From positions 3,118,879-3,182,878 of the forward strand of contig OZ025877.1 of NCBI GenBank assembly GCA_964019415.1: a stretch of 64,000 bases of DNA. The letters are read 5' to 3'. This DNA is from Ianthella basta (lineage: Eukaryota > Porifera > Demospongiae > Verongiida > Ianthellidae). Below, piece after piece: positions 33,317 to 45,058 of the stretch (positions within the stretch are counted from its first letter, which is position 1; every line of letters begins with the position of its first letter). A model generated the notes under the pieces. That model was given only the letters and a program-made list of their open reading frames with translations, was not told the DNA's origin and ran no database searches. The position numbers and the translations under genes are program-made.

Positions 33317-33874
33317 GTTGTCTGTGATGGGGTTAATTGCCACTTCCACTAGTGTAGCATAGTGTATGCATGTACTTGCTGGCTATTGGGCCAAAACTGG
33401 CCCTGGGAGGGTCAGTGGTTGCACTGTGCCTTCGCTCAATAGGCACTCTGCAATGAGGTAAGTAGAGAAGTAATGCTGAGTCTTCAAATATCTTGTGATA
33501 CTCTACAGTTTCGTCAGTAAGTGCGTATGTAGTATAGGTCAACTGCCTTAAAATAATGTGCTCTAATTTTCATGGGGTTTATACTGCATTTTACACATTT
33601 TGCGTATTAAATTTGGCGATACTGAATTCTGTACAATGTGTACGTACCTACTAATGTCTAAGTATTTGCGGGTAAACGTTTTGCAGTAGTCACTGATCCT
33701 CAAACAACACTGTACATTATTTATTATTCTGTACATACAGAAAAATTACAAAACATAGTGTCAAAAGGTGTTCTCTATAAATTCACAATTAGCAGAAGCG
33801 AATACATAGTTATACATAGATTATAGACTGCTCATTGTATACTAAAAAGCAGATTTTAACAAGTTGAGTAATGG

Positions 33875-34679
33875 TTAGTAGCGAGCATAAGGCCCCCACA
33901 TGGCAGCAAGGATCACTCCTATCAGCAGCACAGGGTAGGAGGCGGCAAACACCACCTGCAGGACAAGACTTATTGTGCCAAACATCTTTGCCTCAGACGG
34001 CTTGTTGTCTTCCTTCTTGCTAACAGCCTGTTAAGAGGAAGAGAAGCTATGGGTGTCCAGTATGTGTGTGTGTTGGTGTGTTTTGGGGGCAGCATAGCAC
34101 AAGATGACCACTTACGGTTGCTTAATGTGGCTGTGTGATACTCACCACTATTCCCAAGATCATGGCCGGCACAAGGCAGAGCATTCCTGGAAGCCACATC
34201 AAAACTGTACAAGTCACCAAAATGACTATACTGGAGATGAGGGTGCCTTCAGGGAGATAGGTGCAGTTAGTAGAGCCTTCTGGTTGTACCAGTATTGCAG
34301 TAGGGTGGGCTTGAGGCTGTGCGAACACAACTCCTTGCGACTGAAGAAGACAAGCAAGAAGAATTAGTTTTACATTTAATATTGGCGGTTTAAAATAAGA
34401 TTGAAAGCTTGATTGAACAAAACTACAACTCTCTACTCAACACTCCACTGCGCTAGAACCAGTCCAGTCGCCGCTCCTGTAGGCTAGACTCACGGGGTAA
34501 GGCTGTGTGTAGTACTGTACTCCTGTCTGAGGTGGTGGTGGTTGGGCCTGAATGGGAACTGGCTGATGGAGAGGGAGCTGTTCTGGAGCGGGCTGCTGAG
34601 GAGATGGCTCGTCCCCCTCATCTTCGTTACGCAGAGGACTGTAGGAAGCGTTACTAGCCGGAGGATCACCCGAAGCCAT
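33875..34679 (-). CDS. CD225/IFITM-like array, gene A
   Basis: Exons (5' to 3'): 34494-34679, 34146-34340, 33875-34027, all phase 0, about 177 residues. The cytosolic N-terminus begins MASGDPPASNASYSPLRNED; YSPL is a YxxL-type endocytic signal. The first hydrophobic segment is ISSIVILVTCTVLMWLPGML then CLVPA; the second is TISLVLQVVFAASYPVLLIG. The tail is short (WGPYARY), without the Tyr-rich run of other copies, and exon 2 has lost LPKYAFVTS. It is the most diverged and outermost copy, transcribed towards the ASPM-like gene (tail-to-tail). TTTATT near 33718 may be the poly(A) signal on the minus strand. Confidence 0.75.
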
Positions 34680-34744
34680 GTCTTCCGTCGATGATCGATA
34701 GATTGAGAGAAACTCAACTACCAGCGCGAAGGAGTTTACGTGGC

Positions 34745-34765
34745 TGTAAACAGGAAGTCACGTGA
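34745..34765. promoter_or_regulatory. ETS/E-box composite upstream of gene A
   Basis: AGGAAGTCACGTGACC places an ETS-type GGAAG next to a TCACGTGA E-box, about 70 bp upstream of the gene A start codon. Such composites are common in core promoters. No TATA box is seen. Confidence 0.35.
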
Positions 34766-34769
34766 CCTG

Positions 34770-36000
34770 TGGAACCTCCTGTATAGGCCAGCGCTGTGGG
34801 CATGCAATGGACGCTCTACCCCCACGCATTGCAACTAACCATTGGAAGATGGCAGAGTTGTGCTACCTTCTGAAATGCTGGATTTGGCAACCATGCATGT
34901 GGCAACCAACTGTTGCTCAGGCAGAAGCCTTGACAAGGAAACCAGGGTGGAAAGCTGTGTCATGCTTACACAGTCACTCCATACGACATGAATTATATGT
35001 TGTATGGGACAGATTTTGCCACCCCATTGCTCCAAAGTTGTGTGCTGTAGTTGTATTGATCCTGTTGACGCCTACACCTGCTTTCTGTCCTCAAACAGTT
35101 GGTGACAGTATAGCTAGTGACACAATGGCTCTTGAGGTGTATGCTGTACAGCCTATACAGAAATGTGTTGCACATTGGGCTAGTAGGATAGGCTCAAGTG
35201 ATGAAATTGAATGTATGTGGGTAAAGTAATGCTGAGGACGTCATTATGCAAGTGGCCCACACAATGATTTGGTTGCATGTACATACATGTGTATGTATGT
35301 ATAGGGAATTTTCTATAGCCACATAGGTATGGCTGGTTATAAACGAATGTGAATGCAGAGTATTGTTGTACTGAATGTGTCTTTGGTTTGAGTGAGGATC
35401 ACAGATGTATTGGCTCTGTCTGTCCCTGTAGCCATTGTAATCCTCCGTGCTCTTTTCACTATCAGTTACTATCGTGGCCTGCTCCATTGTGTAAACTACA
35501 CATCACCTGATGTACATAGTACGAGGCAGTTATATAGGGGCTTCAGTGAAGTAGTGTTTGTATACTAGCAGTCCAGAGCGTCCATACTCTGTAGGCTTAC
35601 CTGCCTCGTCACAGCATACACTAGCTAGTACGTGATAGCTAAAGCAGAGATGGGAGGTACCTGCTATGACAATGACAACTGAAATTTGATTGTTGGAGCT
35701 CTGTTGTTTGTAATCCTTGAGACTTATTTACGTATGTAAGTGAATCAAGCAGGATACAATATGGTGGTGGACTCAGGTGTGCTGATATTTATATACGTAC
35801 ATACACATTCCATACCATAACATGCATACATATGTATGTACTACACATGTCATAACAGTTACTACATACATGTACATGTACGAACATTATAAAGTTACAT
35901 GAACTGAGTCCTAATGGGTTAACATGTTTGTGGGATGCATCAATCTATGCTTCTACACGTGAGGTCCTGAAGTGTTGCATTACAATGTTAGTTGCCATTT
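34770..36000. other. Spacer between genes A and B
   Basis: A plus-strand open frame at 34762-35229 (155 codons) has no recognisable motif and no paralogue elsewhere in the array, so it is not called. The rest is rich in TACATA/TACGTA words. A fragment CCTAATGGGTTAAC near 35910 matches the end of the 19234-19668 MITE. Confidence 0.35.
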
Positions 36001-36013
36001 GTCAAGCAAAGCT

Positions 36014-36249
36014 TCAACCACAGACACTGGGCCTGTATTTATAGTAATAAACACCGTTGTACTGTACTACTCTTGTGGAATAGTCGCAAATGTAGCCAAA
36101 CACACTACCAACGATCACTCCAGTGACCAAGATGGGGTAGGAGATGGCAAATATCAGCATGAAGATGAAGCTGATGATGCTGTACCGTTTGGCTTCTTTG
36201 AGTCTGTTGCCCTCCTTTTTGGTAATGGCCTGGAGAGGGAGGGGATGAG

Positions 36250-36343
<94 letters not shown>

Positions 36344-36831
36344 TGCACTCACCACCATACTAAGTATTACAGCTGGTACAAGACAGACAAACCCTGGCAG
36401 CCAACACAATGCTGTGAAGACCATGGTAGTCACCACACTGGTCACAAAGGCATACTTGGGGAGCCTGATGGAAGTGTCCGTAGATCTTGTGGCTGTTCTC
36501 TGCTGTGGCACCAACCTTGGCTGCTGAGGCTGGCCCAAGGCCACTTGTGGCTGCACACAAGTGGAGAAGAATAACGAATGATCCACGCAAGTTTGTATTG
36601 CTGTATGTTAATGCTTCCACTTACAGCAGGGTAGGGCTGTAGGTGGTATTGTACTCCTGTCTGAGGTGGTGGTTGTGGCTGAGTAGCAGCAGGTTGGGGC
36701 TGTTGGTATATGGGCTGTGCAGGAGCTGACGGCTGGAGCAACGGGCACGCTGCATCTTGATCGCATAAAAGTGTATACGTGTAGTTGGTTGATGGAACGG
36801 AGTCAGCCTGTCCGTGTTCCAGTGTAGCCAT
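36014..36831 (-). CDS. CD225/IFITM-like array, gene B
   Basis: Exons 36625-36831, 36353-36550, 36014-36229, all phase 0, about 206 residues. The N-terminus (MATLEHGQADSVPSTNYTYT) is unlike all other copies, but the QTGVQYHLQPYPA end of exon 1 and LPKYAFVTSVVTTMVFTALC are conserved. The second segment reads YSIISFIFMLIFAISYPILV and the tail YICDYSTRVVQYNGVYYYKY. The 74-nt first intron is the shortest of the set; the second contains a 90-bp TG/CA repeat. YNGV-type Tyr motifs occur in the tail. Confidence 0.78.
36252..36342. repeat. (TG)n microsatellite, about 45 units
   Basis: Uninterrupted TG run in intron 2 of gene B, (CA)n on the coding strand, beginning a few bases from the 5' splice site. 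Confidence 0.98.
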
Positions 36832-37397
36832 GTTCTCTGTCACGCACTTAGAGTAACGAGTCACTTTGGGAAACTGTGCCGCAATGCTGCTACTGGGTGT
36901 GTGTTGTGGTGTGAGCTCCAATGTAGGACTAAAACCGAAACAACTGCACAATTGTATGTGTGTATGTACTTGAAAATGCTGTATTATCTCAATGACACCC
37001 CCTACCCCCATTACTATTTGTGGAGTATAAGCATGACACAATAGTCATGCTTATTTATAATGATGTGAAAATGGCGTCATTCAGATTTCTAACTTGTATG
37101 TGGGCTATATGGCTGCACTTGGTACGTATGTACACGTGCATACATGAGAAGGATAAGGTCATTGTATGCACGCGTTACCATAGCCTCCTCCCACTTTATT
37201 CATTGTGAAGCAAGTTACAATCCAATGTAGCAGTTGGTCACCATGCATGACAAATATCACAAAACAGTGTACAATTCAAAGTTGATATATTGATATACAA
37301 ATGTAGTGTATGGTGAAATTCTGAACAATCCACTGTTCTGCTTATTTTACTTAAGATGGGCTGTTCTTCTGTGTACCCACATACATGTAGCTGTAGC

Positions 37398-38272
37398 TCA
37401 GTTGCAGAGCAGTGGCCCTTGGGGACCAGGTAGTTGTAGACTGTCTCTGGAGCTATAACCACATATATAGCCAAAGTTTGCGGCAACAATCAGTGTGGAT
37501 ACCAAGATGGGATAGGAAATGATGAATATCAGCACCAGTGCAAAACTGATGATACTGAACTTTTTGGCCTCCTTCAGTTTATGTTCATCCTTTTTTCTGA
37601 GAGCCTGTGTGAAGGCAGAGGGGAAGTGTGTATGCGTGCGTGTGTGTGTTTGTGTTTACTCACCACTATGCTGGTGATGATGGCTGGTACCAGACAGAGG
37701 TATCCTGGCAGCCAAAACAGCACAGTGAAGATGACTGTCATCACCAAACTGGTCATGATCGCGTACTTGGGGAGATTGGTGGTAGCTTCTTCTGGTTCTG
37801 TGTCGGTGTGCTGTGTTGTCTCCAGATCAGGCTGCTGTGGTTGGGCCAGACCTACCTGAGGCTGGGACAGTGAGTCAGTGGAGGTGTTTGTTACCAGTGG
37901 TAGGGGAGGCTTATTCACATTTTACTTACAAGAGTGAAATGTTGTGTGTAATGGTTTGTTTCTATCTCGGCCCGAGGGGGTAGGGGTTGTGTCTGGACCA
38001 CCTGTGGCTGTAGAGGTGTGAGGGGAGGGGTAGTGAGAGTGTGAATGGTAAAAGTCTCCACTTCACTGTATCTACCAGTTCCCACTTACAGCAGGATAGG
38101 GCTGTGTGTAGTACTGTACTCCTGTCTGAGGTGGTGGTGGTTGGGCCTGAACTGGGAGCTCAGGAGCTGATGGTTGTGGAGGTGGCTGGCCTTGTTCATG
38201 TCCAGGGATGTATGAAAGGCTGTAGGGCGGAGGGGCTTTGGTGTCCTCCTGGGCCATCTCTTCTGCTTCCAT
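37398..38272 (-). CDS. CD225/IFITM-like array, gene C (four exons)
   Basis: Exons 38090-38272, 37930-38007, 37664-37861, 37398-37604, all phase 0, about 216 residues. The N-terminus contains KAPPPYSLSYIPGHEQ: PPPY fits a WW-domain (NEDD4-type) ligand, as in IFITM3. The extra 78-nt exon begins PQVVQTQPLPPRAEIE, so it copies the start of a standard exon 2, and an independent exon 2 (PQVGLAQPQQ, NLPKYAIMTSLVMTVIFTVL) follows. This looks like partial exon duplication. The C-terminal tail (GYSSRDSLQLPGPQGPLLCN) is not Tyr-rich. Confidence 0.75.
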
Positions 38273-38945
38273 CTTCTCCCTTCTTTAGCACAAATTTCTC
38301 TGCACTTGAGTGAATTTGTGGGGTAGAATTACTGACTCCTGACTGTTGATCGATTCTTGGTTTGCTATGCAGTTCACTCTATTCCTTGTGACTTTGAGGG
38401 CTGGAGGAAGACGCCATCTTTCCCTACACTCACTGTTTAGTTACAGAGTTGGAGTCTGTAGTTGCTGTAAATGCAGCACATTCTAACACCTCGAGTTTTA
38501 GTGGAATGCTCATGTTGTGATTGTGGCTTCTCTTCCTGGGTTGCCATATTTGTGGCACTGTGGCCGTTAAAGCTGATAATCTGCTGTCCGGTGCATTCCC
38601 CAACCTACACCCTACTCCATACATGTGCAATGCATTTCTCATAGGCACAAGATATCACTTAGGCGTGGCTTAATGTACACGTGTGTGCTGCATGGTTGTC
38701 ATTCCACATAGGTACATGTATATGTACACACCTCATACTCATGTATCCACTAACTTTTGCACTCAAATACATGCATGTTGCTTTTACCTAAACTTCAGCC
38801 CAGCAGCCTATTCTGTGTACTTCAGTTGGGTAATCATTTTAGTATGGAATGTGGTGTAACAAAGCAGGGAATAATGCTGTGCCGTACATACATTCATACA
38901 TACTGTACGTACGTTAAATGGTCGGTACTCTAGTATAGACCACAG
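38273..38945. other. Spacer between genes C and D
   Basis: No gene is supported. TACATGTATATGTACA-type words near 38710 and ordinary unique sequence otherwise. Confidence 0.35.
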
Positions 38946-39856
38946 TCAAGCACAATAATTTGGTCGTACTTCACGTGCTAAAATTGTGTTACTGCTGAGG
39001 AACTGTGTCTGTCTTGGCTGGTAGTCACACAGGTAGCCGAGTGTTGAGGCAAGGATAACTGCAGCAAGCAAGATGGGGTAGGAGACAGCGAATATTAGTA
39101 CAAGGACAAAACTGATGATGCTGAACTGTCTGGCCTCTGTCAAATTTTTGTCTTCCTTCTTACTGATGGCCTGTGGGATATGGGAGAAGATGTACTGTGT
39201 GTGTGTGTGTGTGTTCATGTGTTAGTGTGGTCATATCGTGTGTTGTGCTCACCATTATACTCATGACAATGGCTGGTACAAGGCAGAAGAGTCCTGGCAC
39301 CCAGCAGAATATTATGGAGACAATGGAAAATAAGAAACTAGTCACAAATGCGTACTTTGGAAGGTGTTTAGCTCTCTCCTTAGCCCCTGATTCTGTGCCT
39401 TGTGTCTCCTCTGTGACAGGCTGTTGAGGCTGGGTCAGAACCACCTGTGATTTGTGATGGTTTGGTGATGGAACTGTGTGCGGGGCAGGGTGTGTAGTAG
39501 TGCACTTACGTACAACACGATGGGGTGGTGTGTAATACTGGTAACCTGACTGAGGTGGTGGTGCTGGTTGAGCCTCGACTGTCTGTGGCTTTAGAAGTGG
39601 TAGGGAGAGGGGAGGGGTAGTGAGAGTGTGAATGGTGAGTCTCCACTTCACTGTATCTACCAGTTCCACTTACAGCAGGGTAGGGCTGTGTGTAGTACTG
39701 TACTCCTGTCTGAGGTGGTGGTGGTTGGGCCTGAACTGGGAGCTCAGGAGCTGATGGTTGTGGAGGTGGCTGGCCTTGTTCATGTCCAGGGATGTATGAA
39801 AGGCTGTAGGGCGGAGGAACTTTGGTGTCCTCCTGGGCCTTCTCCACTTCTGCCAT
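38946..39856 (-). CDS. CD225/IFITM-like array, gene D (four exons)
   Basis: Exons 39674-39856, 39510-39588, 39253-39473, 38946-39170, about 235 residues, the longest of the family. Exon 1 is nearly the same as in gene C (KVPPPYSLSYIPGHEQ). An extra exon (PQTVEAQPAPPPQSGYQYYT) is a second-generation copy mixing exon 2 start and exon 1 end. It leaves phase 1, and the following exon has moved its acceptor upstream (LPSPNHHKSQVVLTQ) to enter in phase 1. The membrane parts are LPKYAFVTSFLFSIVSIIFC and FSIISFVLVLIFAVSYPILL. The tail ends REVRPNYCA. Confidence 0.75.
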
Positions 39857-40104
39857 GCCTTCTCTTTCTTGCTGAAAGATGAGCCTCTAACAACCACTCT
39901 ACACCTGTGCAAACTAGGACTCCACTTCCACTACTGGACACCATTTACACTGATTCCAGCTATTTGGTGTGAGCAAATCAAAGATGATCTATGAATAATC
40001 TATCATTCCTCTATGAATATGCTGTAGAATGGCTGCCCTGTGGAATTGCTTCACAAAACTTCCGTGTGTGCGTGTGTTTGTGTGTGTGTATGTACGTACA
40101 TGTA

Positions 40105-40300
40105 TGTTACCAATGTACTGGTGACGATGGCTGGTACAGGACAACTGATCACAAAGGCATACTTGGGCAGTTTGTTGTCTTGCAGACCAGACTGTTGTGC
40201 AGTGCCTCATGGGGAGGTCTGGAGGTGCGGCATGGCTTTCTATGGCACGAAGTGGCCAGGATCTTTGCCAGCCAATCAGATCGAAGTGTAGCCAATTAAA
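40105..40300 (-). pseudogene. Relic exon 2 with deleted membrane segment
   Basis: The minus strand contains KLPKYAFVIS directly followed by CPVPAIVTS and a GTAACA donor-like site. The bases for most of the first hydrophobic segment are missing. The upstream flank (CTGTTGTGCAGTGCC, TGGGGAGGTCTGG) recurs at 48795-48960, so the relic was copied together with genes E/I. Confidence 0.6.
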
Positions 40301-40968
40301 GTATTCCAGTTCACACCTAGTGGCTATCCCACCTAATTGAGTGCGCTGTGTCCGTCTGGGAGTTTATAGTCTGTTGGTTGTGGGAAGTTATGTACATCTT
40401 CCTGTGCACAGTGCGGTACCTGAATACAGTAAGAGCCTCATCACACAGTGTGCAGTGCCTACAAATTAATCCTGCCTGCACCACACGATTAGTGGTACTT
40501 GTGAAGAAGGGTACTGTGCCACGTTTGTAGCCTCAAGAGGGTTCTTAAGGTAGCTAGACATGGATTCTATACCCTTCGGGTACAACCTATAGATACATGT
40601 AGAGCAAGGCTAGTTTTGTGTGTTCTCCTCAAATAATACTGTACATTTGTACATACAGTACGTATTTATATATATATCTGTGGTCTACACCTTTGTAAAC
40701 CTTTGATCTGTATGTTATAAGGAATGTACATTATTATTTTGGATACATTCCTTCTGCAAACATGTACAGTACAAAGTTGCTTTGTAATAACTTGGCACTC
40801 TGCATATCTTGGCACACCAGTAAAAGTGAAGCATGTGGGAGTGAAGAGTAACTGAAATTGAATATATGCTTGCTTGTGATTGTAGAGTTACAGTAAATGA
40901 TTCTGCTAATGTATCAGACAGCATTGCACTGCATCACACAGTAACTACTAAGGTGCAACACGTCACTT

Positions 40969-41299
40969 TTACCCACAGGCATAGGACCTGATGTAGTAAC
41001 CGTAGCCATAGTATGCACTCTCTCTGGGCAAATAGTCACACCTGTAGCCAAACACAGAGGCCAGGATGACCATGGTAACCAAGATGGGGTAGGAGATGGC
41101 GAATATCATAACAAGGACAAAACTGATGATGCTGAATTGTTTTGCCTCCTTCAGTTTGTCGTCTTCCTTCTTGCTGAGGGCCTGTGTGTGAGAAGAGACA
41201 AGTGTACGTACTCTCTTGTCTTTAGAACACATGCCCTTTGGTACCCTATAGACACCCCTACACTGTCCATTTGTACTGAAAATCCTGAATGAGAGGCTC

Positions 41300-41338
<39 letters not shown>

Positions 41339-42804
41339 CATCATCGCCAAAATGGCTGCCACTAGGTCTCAAGTGTTAGTGGACAGTCCAGTTTGCTTGA
41401 AGTTTGCATCTGAGAGACGCTCAGTTTGTACCTACAGGTACAGAACAGTCGTACAGGCAGCACTGGATGTGGAAGCTACAGCCCCACAAAGGAAGTAGAG
41501 GAGAAATGGCAACCTGTTCGAAGTGCAAGCTTTGGCCATCTACTGTAACAGTGAATGGAATGGAGACATGTCCTCGATGATCATTGAAATAGGCAACTAT
41601 CACAACGCATTGGTCTGTCGGGCATACCAAAGACCTGACTCGGAGCTGGCAGGCCTTCGACAGGTGAATGATGGACAAGCGTCCCCACCTGCTGACGGAT
41701 GGAAGAGGGAATTACTCCTTATGGGCCCCCTGCTGCTTCAACACTACAGAATCAACTGGAGAGCAGAGCTCAAGCAGTGCTACCAATGTTGGTAAGCTGG
41801 CCTGGCACAAAAGTCCCAGCAACAGCAGCACAGTGGATCTGTTGGTGACGTACACAACCAGGGAGCGGCACCACAGCATCAAGACACTTTTGACTTGCCA
41901 GTTGACACTGTCACAGGCACACAGACACACACAACTCCTTATATATATTATCTATATGCATGCACACAACCCCTCCCCCCCTCCCCCCCTATGCATACAC
42001 AACTTTTGGCACTACTCCAAAACCCTACCAAGAGTCATTGACAGTTTTGAATTGTCAATCACTGTTTTTCCGATAACGCCATTTCCTTATTTTCATAATG
42101 TTTTAATAAGGAAATGTTTTGTCCAATGTGTGCGTGTGTGTATGTGTGTGTGTGTGTGAGTGTAGTGTGTGTGCGTGTGTGTGTGTGAGTGTAGTGTGTG
42201 TGCGTGTGTGTGAGTGTAGTGTGTGTGTGTGTGTGTGTGTGTGTTGAGTGTAGTGTGTGTATGTGTGTGTGTCTGTGTGTTACCATAGATACTCTATTAC
42301 TCACCATTATACTGAAGATTGTGGCTGGCACAAGACAGAGGAATCCTGGTACCCAACACAGCACTGTGAAGATGATTGTAACCACTACACTGGTCACAAA
42401 GGCATACTTGGGGAGTTTAGTGTCTGTGGGAGTTGTGAAAGTCTGCTGTGTGGCCACAATGGGCATCTGAGGTTGGGCTAGGACTGCCTGTGGCTGTAGA
42501 GGTGTGAGGGGAGGGGTAGTGAGAGTGTGAATGGTGAGTTTCCACTTCACTGTATCTACCAGTTCCCACTTACAGCAGGGTAGGGCTGTGTGTAGTACTG
42601 TACTCCTGTCTGAGGTGGTGGTGGTTGGGCCTGAACTGGGAGGGGCTGCTGAGGAGGAGGCTGTGTTTGTTGATTGAAGGGCTGTCCTGGGATAGGAGTA
42701 GGCTGTGGCTGTCCAGGATCTGACTGTAGGGGAGCAAGTTCATGTCCCTCATCTACATTGCGTAGAGGTATGTAGGAATGGTTGTGGGGATAGTTGTCAG
42801 CCAT
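40969..42804 (-). CDS. CD225/IFITM-like array, gene E
   Basis: Exons 42574-42804, 42305-42493, 40969-41181, all phase 0, about 210 residues. The N-terminus MADNYPHNHSYIPLRNVDEG has YIPL, a YxxL sorting-type motif; Gln/Pro-rich sequence follows to QPYPA. Exon 2 has PKYAFVTSVVVTIIFTVLCW; exon 3 has FSIISFVLVMIFAISYPILV and the tail CDYLPRESAYYGYGYY. Intron 2 is long (1.12 kb) with TG repeats at 41302-41337 and 42129-42290. Gene I is its sister copy with the same long intron. Confidence 0.78.
41302..41337. repeat. (TG)n microsatellite
   Basis: Eighteen TG units in intron 2 of gene E. Confidence 0.97.
42129..42282. repeat. Compound TG/GAGTGTAG repeat
   Basis: TG tracts interrupted at regular spacing by GAGTGTAGTG, giving a minisatellite-like higher-order pattern close to the 5' splice site of intron 2 of gene E. 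Confidence 0.85.
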
Positions 42805-43906
42805 CTCTCGGGTTGACCTCTATGTGACCCTTGCTTCTGTTAAGGGGTTCAATATGGCAGGCCTTATGGTGTTAACAGGAAATGCTACTAGTTGTAATGA
42901 TATTCATGCAACCATTGAATATTGTTACCAATTGCCTTATTTATTCACCCCATGAATGATGTTACACAGTACATGTGTGATGGTGTGGCCTGCTCACTAT
43001 GCTATGGAGATGCAGTAGTTTGTCTTGTGAGATACAGTATAGTGCGTCACTTGTTATGTGAAGTTTTAGTTTACCATTGGTATGTAGGTGACAGTTTTGG
43101 GACATGAATTGATGTCTGCAAGTGCTCTGTGAATCTCATGCGACTACAAGATGAATCTTTAATCCTCTAGAGCAAGTTACTCGTTTTTTTCAAGTTCATC
43201 AATTCGTGGATTGTAAATAGTTGACCTGAAGCACAATGACATTGGTTCGCAACTCATTACAAACTTTAAAGTCAGTACAGTGTACATGTTATTTACATGA
43301 GACAGTTATGTATATGTACAGTACAATAATATCTCAGTGAGCTATTGTCTCTTAATGGTACTACTTGTTGCGTGAGTTGTTTAAGTGTGACTGTAAGTGA
43401 TACAGTATATACATTACATTCTCAACCTCTGCATACAGCTGGCTTGTAGTAGTTGTGTGGAGATAGTGGTAGTAGGGGCCCAGTTGTAGGGGGGGGGGGG
43501 GGGCAATTGTACAGTAGATCCTCTGCCCATGGTTGTAGTCACAGAGGAGGTCAAATGCAGGATAGATGTTGAATTGGTATAAATCCAGGATAACTGTTTA
43601 TGCTATTACAACAAAGGGAGTTGCTCTATGTACATACATAGTTACTAAACGCACCTGCGTACGTACTATTTATTTAGTTTTCTAGGCAGTCAGCTACAAA
43701 CAGTAAATGTTTATTTGTAGTGACACATTGTTGAAGTGAGATAAATGTTACAACACTTCTACAGCACAGTGGTGAGATAATGAAGGGATATTTTTGCCAA
43801 ATGTATGCAAATCCCCATAATTATGAGGAGTTCACCTACGTGCATATGTACTTTTGAAATGTAGTAGTGCTCTACAGTAGCCTTAGGTGGTGTACATAGG
43901 TAGACT
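42805..43906. other. Spacer between genes E and F
   Basis: The first ~300 bp (promoter side of gene E) is shared with 47672-47985 and in part with 51220-51560. Poly-G of 15 bases at 43489-43503. No other gene is supported. Confidence 0.5.
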
Positions 43907-44640
43907 TTACCTACTGTATGTACTTGCAGTACATGATAGAATGAGAAAAATACCAAATGCCTTATCCTTGATTCCACAACCATATATCGACGCAAGGATC
44001 ACCGCAGTAACCAAGATGGGGTAGGAGATGGCGAAAATCGATAGACAGATGAAGCTGATGATGCTGAGCTGTTTGGCCTCCTTTCTTTTGTTGTCATCTT
44101 CCTTGCTCAGGGCCTGAGTGAGGGGAGAAGAGTGTGTGTGTGTATGTGTGTGTACACGTGCATGGGTGTATGCTACTCACCACTATACTCAAGACCGTGG
44201 CTGGTACAAGGCAGACGAGTCCTGGTATCCACAAGAACGCTGTACAAAGCAATATTGTAATCACACTGGTCACAAAGGCATATCTTGTGAGTAAGGTGTA
44301 ATTCTCTGTAGGTCTTGAAAAAGCCTGCTGTATGCCTCCAGTGGGCATCTGAGGTTGGGCTAGGATAACCTGTGACTGTTGAGGTGTAAGGGGAGGGATA
44401 GTGAGAGTGTGAATGGTACAAGTCTGCACTTCACTGTATCTATCAGTTCCCACTTACAGCAGGGTAGGGCTGTGTGTAGTACTCTACTCCTGTCTGAGGT
44501 GGTGGTGGTTGGGCCAGAACTGTGAGGGGCTGCTGAGGAGGAGGCTGCGTTTGTTGATTGAAGGGCTGTCCTGGGGTAGGATTAGGGAAGCTGTAAGGAG
44601 GGGCACCTGTGGCCCCTTGGGTCTTCTCCATTTCTGCCAT
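43907..44640 (-). CDS. CD225/IFITM-like array, gene F
   Basis: Exons 44458-44640, 44181-44375, 43907-44113, all phase 0, about 194 residues. The N-terminus is of the MAEMEKTQGATGAPPYSFPN type. Exon 2 is diverged (LLTRYAFVTSVITILLCTAF, GLVCLVPA), and its acceptor uses TCACAG in place of the common CCACAG start. Exon 3 reads LSIISFICLSIFAISYPILV, but the normal Tyr-rich tail is replaced by a hydrophobic one (KAFGIFLILSCTAS), possibly a third membrane segment or drift after loss of the usual stop. Confidence 0.72.
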
Positions 44641-45058
44641 CTCTCTTCTCTGGCAATAGAGAAATCTTCAATTAGTCTACACTCGAACGAATCCAACGCG
44701 GCTCTTAAGGGGGCGGGTGCACCTAATTATCTCACTATTTATTCATGATGTCATAATTGTATTAATATCGCAGCAGGAAATATGGTCGTCGACAAGGTTA
44801 ACTACATATGCAGCCTAGAATTCGCCGTTCGTGACAGCGGCAAGACTACAACGTTCCAACGAGCTTTCAGCCAAGTGTGCCCAATTGGCTAAGAAGAAGT
44901 GAGGAAGACTCAGGGCCACTCGATCGCAAGCATTTCCAGTGATTGCGCAATGTTCCTTTTGCGATTGCGATAATAAAACTGTATTTATTACGCTTTATTC
45001 AATCAACTTTCAAGTTGGACTTCTGAAACTTTCTAGCACACATTACCACGTAGTCCAT

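Noticed and set aside
34762..35229. 155-codon open frame on the plus strand
   Set aside because: No family motif, no paralogue elsewhere in the array, overlaps the promoter side of gene A; probably chance.
36154..36348. Open frames of alternating His-Thr or Cys-Val residues
   Set aside because: Translation of a TG/CA microsatellite; the same artefact appears in other second introns.
41450..42160. Overlapping plus-strand open frames in intron 2 of gene E
   Set aside because: No recognisable protein; the equivalent intron of gene I lacks them.
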